Shown here: piece by piece, positions 24,468 through 31,756 of the stretch
How positions within the stretch are numbered: position 1 is the stretch's first letter
Layout: the number at the start of each line of letters is the position of its first letter
From: Lachnospiraceae bacterium UBA2860
GTDB lineage: Bacteria > Bacillota > Clostridia > Lachnospirales > Lachnospiraceae
NCBI GenBank assembly: GCA_002350625.1
Contig: DEFE01000018.1
Location: 33,087 to 75,685, forward strand
Direction: 5' to 3'
DNA: 42,599 bases
Notes under the pieces: model-generated
What the model saw: the letters and a program-made list of their open reading frames with translations, nothing else
What the model was told of the DNA's origin: nothing
The model's database searches: none
Made by a program: the position numbers and the translations under genes

Positions 24468-25586
24468 TTAGATGGTAATCAGTTCGTAATCCCTCGTGCC
24501 GAGCCCGATCTTTTCGCCGTGCGCGAGGGTTTCTTTCCAGCGCACGTTCGGGTTGCTGTCGAGGAAGTGATCGTGATGGTGGTGCCAGTCCGGCTTGGCG
24601 AGGTTGTCGCCGAGCTGGCTGTTGCGGATCGGCGTGGCCTTTAGGCAGAGGTCCGCGCAGGCCTGGTCGAGCGCCACCGGGTCAAAGGACGCGAGCATGC
24701 CGATGTTGGGAAGGATCGGCGCGTCGTTCTCGCTGTGGCAGTCGCAGTTCGGCGAGACGTCCATGATGAGGCTGATGTGGAAGGTGGGGCGGCCGGCGCA
24801 GATCGCGGCGGAGTACTCGGCGATCTTGCAGCACAGGTGCTCGTTAGCGCTGCCGTTGATGTTGGAAATGGCGTCGAACGCGCACGCGCCGATGCAGCGG
24901 CCGCAGCCCTTGCAGACGGCGGGGTCGATATAGGCCTTTCCGCCGGGGAAGGTGATCGCGTCGGAGCCGCATTCCTTCGCGCAGCGATGGCATTTGCGGC
25001 AGCGCTCCTGGTCGACCCGCGGCGTCCCTTCGTTGTGCTGATGCATCTTGCCGGCGCGGCTGCCGCCGCCCATGCCGATGTTCTTCAGCGCGCCGCCGAA
25101 GCCGGTCGCCTCGTGGCCTTTGAAGTGGGTGAGCGAAATCAGGATGTCCGCGTCCACCAGCGCGCGGCCGACGTGGGCCACGCCGCAGAACTCCCCGTTC
25201 GGCACCGGCAGATCCACCTCATCGGTCCCGCGAAGGCCGTCGCCGATGATGACATGGCATCCCGTGGTGACGGAGTTAAAGCCGTTCAGCTCGGCGTTCG
25301 TCAGATGATCGATGGCATTTTTGCGGCTTCCCGGATACAGCGTGTTGCAGTCCGTGAGAAACGGCTTCCCGCCGAACTCCTTCACCAGGTCCGCGACGAC
25401 TTTGACGTAGTTCGGGCGGATATAGGCAAAGTTGCCGAGCTCGCCGAAATGCATCTTGATCGCTACAAATTTGCCCTCGAAGTCAATCTCCCCGATGCCG
25501 GCCTTGCGGCAGAGCTTCTCGAGCTTCTTGCCCTGGCTGACATCCGGCTGTGTCCTGAAGTCGGTAAAAAACACCTTCGATTTCAT
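24468..25586 (-). CDS. DUF362 ferredoxin-type iron-sulfur protein
   Basis: This 372-residue cytosolic protein has a DUF362 domain with two 4Fe-4S clusters inserted at about residues 190-240. The cluster motifs CRKCHRCAKEC and CKGCGRCIGAC are separated by a short SDAITFPGGKAYIDP segment and followed by distal Cys residues. The flanking DUF362 core has AIKMHFGELGN, LTHFKGHEATGFGGALKNIGMG and a C-terminal ASFDPVALDQACAD. Proteins of this kind are probable electron carriers or maturation factors without an agreed function. It starts 28 bp after the copA stop with AAAGGAGGG before the ATG, so it is cotranscribed with the copper pump. Whether it is linked to copper stress on Fe-S clusters is only a suggestion. 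Confidence 0.88.
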   Translation of the reverse strand: MKSKVFFTDFRTQPDVSQGKKLEKLCRKAGIGEIDFEGKFVAIKMHFGELGNFAYIRPNYVKVVADLVKEFGGKPFLTDCNTLYPGSRKNAIDHLTNAELNGFNSVTTGCHVIIGDGLRGTDEVDLPVPNGEFCGVAHVGRALVDADILISLTHFKGHEATGFGGALKNIGMGGGSRAGKMHQHNEGTPRVDQERCRKCHRCAKECGSDAITFPGGKAYIDPAVCKGCGRCIGACAFDAISNINGSANEHLCCKIAEYSAAICAGRPTFHISLIMDVSPNCDCHSENDAPILPNIGMLASFDPVALDQACADLCLKATPIRNSQLGDNLAKPDWHHHHDHFLDSNPNVRWKETLAHGEKIGLGTRDYELITI

Positions 25587-25614
25587 TCGTTCCCTCCTTT
25601 AATGGCGCTATGCT

Positions 25615-25812
25615 TCAGCCGACGTATTCGTAGCCGGCGCTCTCAACGGCCGCTTTGAGATCCGCTGCGGAAATGTCTTTCGTGACCGTCAGCGTCACGA
25701 GATTCTTGTTGTGATCCGCGACGGCTTCCGTCACGCCGTCGAGCTTTTCGAGTGCTTCTTTGACATGTGCCTCACAGTGCGCGCACATCATGCCGTTGAC
25801 CTTGATTTCCAT
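25615..25812 (-). other. Possible internal translation start giving a separate CopZ-like chaperone
   Basis: Within copA, a consensus AAGGAG (25830-25825) lies 12 bases ahead of an in-frame ATG at 25812. Initiation there would give a 65-residue protein MEIKVNGMMCAHCEAHV..., the size and sequence of a complete CopZ metallochaperone with its CxxC motif. The codons of the AAGGAG encode Lys-Glu of a linker, which is not otherwise constrained. The site is real in the sequence; its use is inferred. Confidence 0.35.
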
Positions 25813-28179
25813 ACCTTTCAGTGTCTCCTTTTCTGTGCTTTTTGCTGTATGTGCATAGCCGCTTTCCGCGGTTATGAGCGCTTTATCCGGCAGCGCGTCT
25901 TTCAGCGGCCGGTCGTGCTTTGTGCTGCGGATGTCGACGAGATTCAGCCGGAGCGCGTTGCTCACGACGCAGAAGCTCGAAAGGCTCATGGCCGCGGCGC
26001 CGAACATCGGGTTCAAGGTCCAGCCGAAAGCGTGTATATACGCGCCCGCCGCCAGCGGGATGCCGATCACGTTGTAGAAAAACGCCCAGAACAGATTCTG
26101 GCGGATATTCCTCAGCGTGGCGCGGCTTAAGCGGATCGCGGCTGCGACATCGGAGAGCCGGCTCTTCATGAGGACGACCTCCGCGGCGTCGATCGCCACG
26201 TCGCTGCCCGCGCCGATCGCGATGCCGATGTCTGCGCTGGTGAGCGCCGGCGCGTCGTTGATGCCGTCGCCGACCATGGCCACTTTGCCGTGCTCCTTTA
26301 AGAGCGCGATCACGGCGTCCTTGCCGTCCGGCTTCACGCCCGCCGCCACTTCGTCGACGCCCGCTTCCCGGGCGATCGCCGCGGCGGTCTTCTCGTTGTC
26401 TCCGGTCAGCATCACGACGCGGATGCCCATGTGCTTCAGCGCGTCGACCGCCTCGCGCGCATCCTCCTTGATCACGTCCGCGACGGAGATGACGCCGAGG
26501 AAGCGGCTGTCCTTGGCGAATAAGAGCGGCGTCTCGCCCTTCCCGGAGAGCGTATCAAGAAGCGCGCGGGCGGAGTCGTCAAGCGCCGCCCTCTTCCGGA
26601 TCAAATCTGCGTTTCCGCCGTACAGTGTCCTGCCGTCTAAAACGCCCGTAAGCCCGCTGCCGGTCAGCGCCTTGAAATCGGAAATGGCGCCGGGCGTCAT
26701 GCCGCGGTCCGCCGTATACTGGGTGACGGCTTTCGCCAGCGGGTGCTCCGACTTCGCCTCAAGCGCGCAGGCGGCGGTCAGCAGCTCCTCTTCACTTGCT
26801 CCCGGCGCGGGGAAAATGCCTCGCACCTGCGGTTCGCCTTTCGTGATCGTCCCGGTCTTGTCGAGCGCCACGATCTGCACCTTTCCCGTCGCCTCCAAAG
26901 ACGCGGCCGTCTTGAACAGGATGCCGTGCTTCGCGCCGACGCCGTTTCCGACCATGATGGCCACCGGCGTGGCGAGCCCGAGCGCGCAGGGGCAGCTGAT
27001 CACGAGCACCGAGATTGCTCTGGCAAGAGAGAAGCCCACGCTCTGTCCCGCGAGGAGCCAGATCAAAAATGTCGCCGCCGCGATCCCGATGACCGCCGGC
27101 ACGAAGATCCCCGACACCTTGTCCGCGATCTTCGCGATCGGGGCCTTCGTGGCCGCCGCGTCGCTCACCATCTGAATGATCTTTGACAGGGTCGTGTCGC
27201 TGCCCACCCGGGTGGCCTCGCAGACCAGATAGCCGTTTTCGTTGATCGTCGCGGAGGACACGGGGTCGCCGACGCTTTTGTCGACCGGGATGCTCTCCCC
27301 GGTCAGCGCCGCTTCGTTGACCGCGCTCGTCCCCTCCACGACGATGCCGTCCACCGGCACGCTGCTGCCGGGGCGGAGGACAAAGCGGTCATGGGGCCGG
27401 ATCCGGTCGATCGGAACCTCCTTCTCGGCGCCATTTTCGAGGATCACGGCCGTCTTCGGCGCCAGCTTCATGAGCTCCTTCAGCGCGTTCGTGGTCCGCC
27501 CCTTGGAGACGGACTCCAGAAGCTTCCCGACCGTGATGAGCGTCAGGATCATCGCCGCGGATTCAAAGTAGAATTCGCCCATGAGCGCCGCGGCGCGGGC
27601 CGTATCTCCCGCCATCTGCGCAGAGGTCATCGAAAAGAGCGCGTAGACGCTGTAGATAAAGGAGGCGGCGGACCCCATGGCGACCAGCGTGTCCATGTTG
27701 GGAGCCCTGTGGAGGAGGCCCTTAAAGCCGCTGATAAAAAACTTCTGGTTGACCACCATCACCGCCGCCGCAAGCAGCAGCTCGTAGATGCCCATGGCGA
27801 TGTGGTTGCCGTCTAAAAAGGCGGGCAGCGGCCAGCCAAATAGCATGTGCCCCATGGATACGTACATGAGGGGCAGGAGCAGGATCACCGACGCGATCAG
27901 CCGGTTCCGGATCTTCGGCGTCTCCGTGTCTTTCAGCTCGTTTTCATAATCGGGGACCGCGCTTCTTTCGGCGCCGGCCGCTTCTTTTAAAGAGGCGCCG
28001 TAGCCGGCCGCCTCCACGGCTTTGATAATCGCGGCGTCTTCGGCTGTGCCGTCCACGCCCATGGAATTTGTAAGGAGAGATACCGCGCAGCTCTCAACGC
28101 CCGGCACGGCGGAGACAGCCTTCTCCACCCGCGCCTGGCAGGCCGCGCAGCTCATGCCTGTCACATGGTATTGTTTCAT
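25615..28179 (-). CDS. copA: Copper-translocating P1B-type ATPase with N- and C-terminal HMA domains
   Basis: This 854-residue membrane pump exports Cu(I) using ATP. Domains in order are an N-terminal heavy-metal domain (GMSCAACQARVEKA), transmembrane segments from about 95, the actuator domain with LTGESIPVDKS, the metal-path motif SCPCALGLATP, the phosphorylation site DKTGTITKGEP, the hinge VGDGINDAPAL and final TM segments. An additional C-terminal heavy-metal domain (VNGMMCAHCEAHVKEALE) occupies the last 65 residues. A C-terminal HMA domain is uncommon for CopA and resembles a fused CopZ chaperone. An internal ribosome site could also make it as a separate protein. The stop lies 28 bp from the DUF362 gene. 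No CsoR or CopY gene is in the window. Confidence 0.95.
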   Translation of the reverse strand: MKQYHVTGMSCAACQARVEKAVSAVPGVESCAVSLLTNSMGVDGTAEDAAIIKAVEAAGYGASLKEAAGAERSAVPDYENELKDTETPKIRNRLIASVILLLPLMYVSMGHMLFGWPLPAFLDGNHIAMGIYELLLAAAVMVVNQKFFISGFKGLLHRAPNMDTLVAMGSAASFIYSVYALFSMTSAQMAGDTARAAALMGEFYFESAAMILTLITVGKLLESVSKGRTTNALKELMKLAPKTAVILENGAEKEVPIDRIRPHDRFVLRPGSSVPVDGIVVEGTSAVNEAALTGESIPVDKSVGDPVSSATINENGYLVCEATRVGSDTTLSKIIQMVSDAAATKAPIAKIADKVSGIFVPAVIGIAAATFLIWLLAGQSVGFSLARAISVLVISCPCALGLATPVAIMVGNGVGAKHGILFKTAASLEATGKVQIVALDKTGTITKGEPQVRGIFPAPGASEEELLTAACALEAKSEHPLAKAVTQYTADRGMTPGAISDFKALTGSGLTGVLDGRTLYGGNADLIRKRAALDDSARALLDTLSGKGETPLLFAKDSRFLGVISVADVIKEDAREAVDALKHMGIRVVMLTGDNEKTAAAIAREAGVDEVAAGVKPDGKDAVIALLKEHGKVAMVGDGINDAPALTSADIGIAIGAGSDVAIDAAEVVLMKSRLSDVAAAIRLSRATLRNIRQNLFWAFFYNVIGIPLAAGAYIHAFGWTLNPMFGAAAMSLSSFCVVSNALRLNLVDIRSTKHDRPLKDALPDKALITAESGYAHTAKSTEKETLKGMEIKVNGMMCAHCEAHVKEALEKLDGVTEAVADHNKNLVTLTVTKDISAADLKAAVESAGYEYVG

Positions 28180-28340
28180 CGTCGCAAGTCTCTTTCATCA
28201 GGAATAGATCAATTCTATCATATCTTCGGCATCTCCGCTATCTGCGCGGGAAGCGTTTTGCGGCCGGCGCCGCCGGGGGATGAAGGCCTCTGACGCGTAG
28301 AACCCTTTCCGAATTGGTCCTACCGCCGTCTCCCGGGCTC

Positions 28341-28349
28341 TGCTATAAT
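28341..28349 (+). promoter_or_regulatory. Extended -10 promoter upstream of the DUF6440 gene
   Basis: TGCTATAAT forms an extended -10 element. The -35 position (TACCGC, 28321-28326) is poor, as is usual with this promoter class. Confidence 0.5.
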
Positions 28350-28406
28350 AAGGTTCATTAAGCGTGATGCTTGAGATGTAAAGAAGACAAAGAAGGAGGA
28401 GCAGCG

Positions 28407-28592
28407 ATGAGCAGCAAAGACAGATTCGAGAAGGTTTACAGCCAGGGCGCGCTGACAGGGACCGAGATCTGGGTGGACAAGGAGACCGGCGTGAACTATG
28501 TGTTCCACTTCAGCGGGTACGCAGGCGGGCTTACGCCGCTTCTGGACAGGGACGGAAAACCGGTCGTTACGCCGGTGGCGAGCTTCGAATAA
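28407..28592 (+). CDS. DUF6440 family small protein
   Basis: This 61-residue soluble protein reads SQGALTGTEIWVDKETGVNY in the centre and ends GGLTPLLDRDGKPVVTP, a pattern I associate with DUF6440, a small beta-rich family common in Firmicutes with no known function. The ATG at 28407 is preceded by AAGGAGGAG; an in-frame ATG at 28371 has no ribosome site. It has its own extended -10 promoter and is followed at once by the remains of an ABC transporter operon. There is no signal peptide. Confidence 0.8.
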   Translation: MSSKDRFEKVYSQGALTGTEIWVDKETGVNYVFHFSGYAGGLTPLLDRDGKPVVTPVASFE

Positions 28593-28615
28593 AGCATACG
28601 GAGGAAGAGGGCGCC

Positions 28616-28807
28616 ATGGGAAAGGTAGATCCGAAGCTGCTTGAAATGGCGGAGGTCTTTCATGTGCCGAAGGCGGCAAGGATGAAGTACATCATCCTGC
28701 CGGCGATGATGCCCGGTCTCTTCGGGCGGGGCGGAAAGAACGCCGGAAAAGCAGCGGATGACAGGGACGCAGGGAAGGGGGCCGCTGATGACCATCCAGC
28801 TTCTTAA
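28616..28807 (+). pseudogene. Remnant of a nitrate/sulfonate/taurine-type ABC permease
   Basis: The 63-codon frame begins with VDPKLLEMAEVFHVP and KAARMKYIILPAMMPGLF, which matches the cytoplasmic coupling loop of SsuC/TauC/ThiX-like permeases (pattern L-D-xx-LLEMA-VF ... RxRYIxLP-xxP). The membrane segments on both sides are gone, and the frame jumps directly to a charged tail (GRGGKNAGKAADDRD) like the natural C-terminus. So both the N-terminal half and the last TM segments have been deleted, leaving the original stop. An ATG and upstream GAGGAAGAGG remain, so a short peptide could still be made. It overlaps the start of an ATPase remnant by 20 bases, preserving the old operon joint. Confidence 0.75.
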
Positions 28808-28907
28808 TATCTGCAAAGCGGTTTCCGGCAAGGAAATCCTCAAGGATATCAACTGGGAAATCAGCGACGACGCCTGCCTTCAGTTCTGCCGGAGGTTCTC
28901 GCTTTAA
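28788..28907 (+). pseudogene. Remnant of the partner ABC ATPase (first 30 codons)
   Basis: MTIQLLNICKAVSGKEILKD, then INWEISDDACL, is the beginning of an SsuB/TauB-type ATPase just before Walker A. At that point the similarity stops: the sequence reads QFCRRFSL and a stop codon, and no Walker A follows. GGGGGCC lies before the ATG. The rest of the gene has been deleted, and part of the fusion point is duplicated just downstream. Confidence 0.75.
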
Positions 28908-28955
28908 GCCGATGATCCCTGTCTTTAAGTTCTGCCGGAGATCCTCGCTTTAAGC
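28882..28955. repeat. Direct repeat of the broken ATPase end (28 bp, two copies)
   Basis: 28882-28909 and 28928-28955 match with two changes (AGTTCTGCCGGAG...CTTTAAGC), a 46-bp period. The first copy contains the stop codon of the ATPase remnant. Confidence 0.85.
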
Positions 28956-29037
28956 GCAGAGCACAGGCGCGGCAGTGTGTGCTTTGTGTGACGGTCATCC
29001 CGCTATACTTATTCTATCTTGTGATTGATATAAGCGG

Positions 29038-29068
29038 TTGCGGCATCTGCTGCAGCAGCTGCTATGAT
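29038..29068 (+). promoter_or_regulatory. Possible promoter of the GG-leader SH3 gene
   Basis: TTGCGG (29038-29043), a 19-bp spacer and an extended -10 TGCTATGAT ending at 29068. The spacer contains the palindrome GCTGCAGCAGC, a possible operator. Confidence 0.4.
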
Positions 29069-29095
29069 AGAAGAGGATAGAAAGGGAGAGACGAT

Positions 29096-29362
29096 ATGAG
29101 CGACATGGAGAGACTGAGCGAACAGGCACTGGAGACTGTCACAGGCGGCGAGGACAGAGTCGTCCACAATGACGCCGTAAACTACGCGAACGTTCGCAGG
29201 GGACCGGGCCTCAACGCAGACGTCTTCTTTCGGATCGACAACGGACAGCATGTGGAGACAACAGGTACCTGGGTTGACAAAGACGGGTATCGCTGGTACG
29301 AGATCAGGCTCGCGGGAGCTTATGAGCTCGGCTGGATTGCCGGCAGCCTGATCGGTTTTTGA
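29096..29362 (+). CDS. Mini-protein with double-glycine leader and SH3b domain
   Basis: This 88-residue protein has a leader, MSDMERLSEQALETVTGG, that fits the double-glycine consensus (L-S-x-x-x-L-x-x-V-x-G-G) used by bacteriocin-type precursors cut by C39-peptidase ABC transporters. Cleavage after Gly18 would release a 70-residue core that looks like a bacterial SH3 domain (AVNYANVRRGPGLNADVFFR, then GYRWYEIR and ELGWIAGSLI). SH3b domains usually bind cell wall, so the core may be a wall-binding or signalling protein. AAAGGGAGAG precedes the ATG. No C39 transporter is in the window, so the secretion route is inferred. A second GG-leader gene lies 1.3 kb downstream. Confidence 0.8.
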   Translation: MSDMERLSEQALETVTGGEDRVVHNDAVNYANVRRGPGLNADVFFRIDNGQHVETTGTWVDKDGYRWYEIRLAGAYELGWIAGSLIGF

Positions 29363-29394
29363 TACACGGATCAGATAATCAAAAAGCAAACGGC

Positions 29395-29419
29395 AGCGGA
29401 GAGCGTGATGCTCTCCGCT
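29395..29419 (+). other. Strong hairpin between the SH3 gene and the SGNH gene
   Basis: AGCGGAGAGC (29395-29404) and GCTCTCCGCT (29410-29419) pair perfectly. The stem is followed by TAAAAACAG rather than a T run, and the next start codon is 11 bases on, where no ribosome site is visible. It could be an attenuator, an RNA-processing site or a weak terminator. Confidence 0.6.
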
Positions 29420-29430
29420 TAAAAACAGTT

Positions 29431-30471
29431 ATGAAGAAAAGGCTTGCGAAGATCGTCCGCGCGGTGATTTTTCTGGCCGCCCTGTTCGTGATGATAAACT
29501 GTGCGAACAACGTGCTGCGCCAGACGGAAGACCGCTACAACCGGGAGATGTTTCCCGCGTTTTATGCGGAAGAGAAAAACTCCATAGATGTCGTCACGAT
29601 CGGGAGCAGCGCCTGCTACCAGTACGTGAACAATCCGGTCCTCTACGAGAAGTACGGGATCACTTCCTTTAATCTCTCGACGGCCCTGCAGCCGCCGTCG
29701 ATCGCCGGCGCCATCATGGACGAAGCGGAGAAGACGCAGAATCCTGCCCTCTATGTCGTGGAGGTCAGGGAGTACCTGCACATGAAGGAAAAGCAGCGCA
29801 CAAAATCCGTCTTCTGCGTGACGGATTCCATGGACCTGAGCCTGAACAAATGGAAGCTGATCTGCCGGGCCTACCCGGACGCGTCGAGATGGGTCAGTGA
29901 GTTTCTCGACATCACGAAATACCACGGGAAGTGGACGTCTGTGCCGAAGGAGGCGCTGTCCTACATCTGGAACCGGGTGCCGTCTCTTAAAAAGACCTGG
30001 CGCAACAGAATGGTGGTCCAGCCGCAGAACCCGCCGGCCATGCCCGATGAACTGGAGCCGCTTTCACTCTCTGATCTCAACAGGAAGGATCTGGTGGACC
30101 TCCTCACGGAGTGCAGGGAGAAGAACAGGGAGGTCCTCTTTGTGCTGATGCCGTATATTCACGGCAGTAAGATCCCGGGCCAGGCCCTGACCCTTCAGCA
30201 GATCGTCGAGGAATACGGCTATCAGTTCCTCAATCTGGCGGATCCGGCGCTGTGCCCCATGGATTACAGCCGGGATTTCTACAACAAGTATCACGTCAAC
30301 GCCTGGGGCTCGGAAAAAGTCACCGAAGCGCTGGGCGCCTATATCAGGGAGCAGTACGGGCTTGCGGTCCCGCACACGCCTTCGGTGGAAGCGAGCTGGG
30401 ACGCCGCCGTGGCGGCGAACCGCGCGGAGATGGACGCGGCCGGCCCTTACGGGGAGAATCAAAAGACGTGA
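29431..30471 (+). CDS. SGNH/DltD-like membrane-anchored protein
   Basis: This 346-residue protein has an N-terminal membrane anchor (residues about 5-25, KIVRAVIFLAALFVMINCA) and an extracytoplasmic SGNH-hydrolase-like domain. The nucleophile block is VVTIGSSACYQYVNN and the C-terminal catalytic block is DFYNKYHVNAWGSEKVTEAL, like the D-x-x-H ending of DltD and related O-acyl transfer or esterase proteins. The start at 29431 has no clear ribosome site, and the open frame upstream (from 29359) overlaps the SH3 gene stop. Translation may depend on the hairpin just upstream. The gene sits between two GG-leader mini-proteins and may modify cell-wall polymers or the secreted peptides; this is inferred. 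Confidence 0.75.
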   Translation: MKKRLAKIVRAVIFLAALFVMINCANNVLRQTEDRYNREMFPAFYAEEKNSIDVVTIGSSACYQYVNNPVLYEKYGITSFNLSTALQPPSIAGAIMDEAEKTQNPALYVVEVREYLHMKEKQRTKSVFCVTDSMDLSLNKWKLICRAYPDASRWVSEFLDITKYHGKWTSVPKEALSYIWNRVPSLKKTWRNRMVVQPQNPPAMPDELEPLSLSDLNRKDLVDLLTECREKNREVLFVLMPYIHGSKIPGQALTLQQIVEEYGYQFLNLADPALCPMDYSRDFYNKYHVNAWGSEKVTEALGAYIREQYGLAVPHTPSVEASWDAAVAANRAEMDAAGPYGENQKT

Positions 30472-30533
30472 AGAAAACCGGCGAGTGTGCCGGATCTGTG
30501 ACCGTCCGCGCGGTATTCTCCTAACAGAAACAA

Positions 30534-30583
30534 AAACAAACAGAAGCAATAGGCATTAAAAACAAGAAAACAAACAGAAGCAA
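30534..30583. repeat. Purine-rich direct repeat
   Basis: AAACAAACAGAAGCAA occurs at 30534-30549 and 30568-30583 (34-bp period) in the 158-bp spacer before the second GG-leader gene. Apart from this A-rich tract and the ribosome site, I see nothing in the spacer. Confidence 0.75.
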
Positions 30584-30629
30584 ACAGAGATAAAAAGAGA
30601 ATCATCTCAAAATAGAGGAGGAATGAATC

Positions 30630-30854
30630 ATGACAAACAAACTGAGTGATGAAATGCTGGATAAGATCATCGGCGGTTTTAAGCCGGAGTATCTCACAGA
30701 GGAAGAAGTGGCGCAGTGGAAAGACCTGATCGAGAACGTCAAGCAGATCGAAGCGGGACAGATCGCCGGCGTCTCCACGCAGACCGATGTCACGTTTGCG
30801 AATGAACAGCTGGAAGCGTTTATTCGGAAAATGATAAAAAAGTACAATATGTAA
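30630..30854 (+). CDS. Second double-glycine-leader mini-protein
   Basis: This 74-residue protein starts MTNKLSDEMLDKIIGG, again matching the double-glycine leader pattern (L-S-x-x-x-L-x-x-I-x-G-G). Its spacing is the same as in the SH3 mini-protein at 29096. The predicted 58-residue core (FKPEYLTEEEVAQWKDLIEN onward) is helical and acidic, ends in a basic KMIKKYNM tail and contains no cysteine, so it is not a disulfide bacteriocin of the usual pediocin type. AGAGGAGGAATG precedes the ATG. A strong terminator follows. I cannot name its function; bacteriocin, signalling peptide and wall protein are all possible. Confidence 0.8.
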   Translation: MTNKLSDEMLDKIIGGFKPEYLTEEEVAQWKDLIENVKQIEAGQIAGVSTQTDVTFANEQLEAFIRKMIKKYNM

Positions 30855-30876
30855 AACGTGCAGCTGTAAGCTGATG

Positions 30877-30908
30877 AAAAACCTCTCCGCTTCAGGGAGA
30901 GGTTTTTT
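30877..30908 (+). terminator. Rho-independent terminator after the GG-leader gene
   Basis: AAAACCTCTCC (30877-30887) pairs with GGAGAGGTTTT (30896-30906), and the T run extends to 30908. Confidence 0.9.
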
Positions 30909-31032
30909 CCTGCATGTCTTGTATGTCTTGTATGTCTGCAATAGGGATAAAATCGTCGATGCGGACAGCTCTGTCGATCGCGGCGTCGACGCCATCTTCG
31001 ATCACCTCGAGGTCCATCCCTTCTTTTGGCCA

Positions 31033-31671
31033 TCAGAGGGATGCTACGCCGAAGGCATTGCAGATGCCGTCGATGGGAACGCCGGCTTTGCAGAGCGGGC
31101 AGTTCTCCGGGCTGTGGGAAGAATAGTCCGGCAGGTCCTTCTGCGTGAAGATGGAATAAATCGGGAGGCCGGCGGCCGCAGTGGCGATCGAGAACACCGC
31201 GGACAGGCCGCTGATTTCGGCGCCGTAGTACTTCAGCGATTCAATGATGCGGGTGATCGTATGGCCGGTCGTCACCGACGCGAGCAGGACGAGGACATTC
31301 TTCCCGCGGATCCACGGCTGGACATTCTCCCGGAAGATCATCTGTCCGCCCGGCGCGTATTCCGGGGTGAGGACGTAGATGGACTTGTGCAGGTTCTTCG
31401 AGATCACGCCCGCGCGCGTCAGCTCCTCCGCCAGATACGCCGCGATGATCTCCGTGCCGTCAATGGCCACGATCGTGTCCACGGGCGTCGTAAAATAGTG
31501 CACCGCGCTCAGTGCTTCCGCGGCCCAGCGCGCCTCGTTCGTCCGGGATTTCACGGCTGTCATGTCCACATAATAATTGACATGCGAATTCGGCGTGACG
31601 AAGTGCCCCGGCACCACGCGCAGAATGACGTTAGGATACTGCTGAGAGATAATCTTTCTGTAGTTTTCCAT
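31033..31671 (-). CDS. Phosphoribosyltransferase-fold protein (orotate PRTase-like)
   Basis: This 212-residue cytosolic protein has a type I PRTase fold. The PRPP-loop region reads VLVLLASVTTGHTI where active enzymes have two acidic residues before the V-TTG loop, so the ribose-binding acids are missing. Other marks are VAIDGTEIIAAYLAEEL and a C-terminal extension with PENCPLCKAGVP that contains a Cys pair. I chose the start at 31671 (MENYRKI); GAAAGGAG lies further upstream. It may be a PRTase-derived regulator or chaperone and not a true pyrimidine enzyme. It follows the DUF3783 gene with an 85-bp gap and is probably in the same transcript. Confidence 0.7.
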   Translation of the reverse strand: MENYRKIISQQYPNVILRVVPGHFVTPNSHVNYYVDMTAVKSRTNEARWAAEALSAVHYFTTPVDTIVAIDGTEIIAAYLAEELTRAGVISKNLHKSIYVLTPEYAPGGQMIFRENVQPWIRGKNVLVLLASVTTGHTITRIIESLKYYGAEISGLSAVFSIATAAAGLPIYSIFTQKDLPDYSSHSPENCPLCKAGVPIDGICNAFGVASL

Positions 31672-31756
31672 ACCCGGCCTAAGCTCCTTTCTCAAAATAA
31701 AGTGCATTTTCAGACAATTTCACTATAGCACATTTGGCGGCGGAAGCGGTGGAGAA

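Noticed and set aside
24735..25658. A 307-codon plus-strand frame opposite the DUF362 gene
   Set aside because: Ala/Val/Asp/Arg-rich antisense shadow of a gene with two clear 4Fe-4S motifs.
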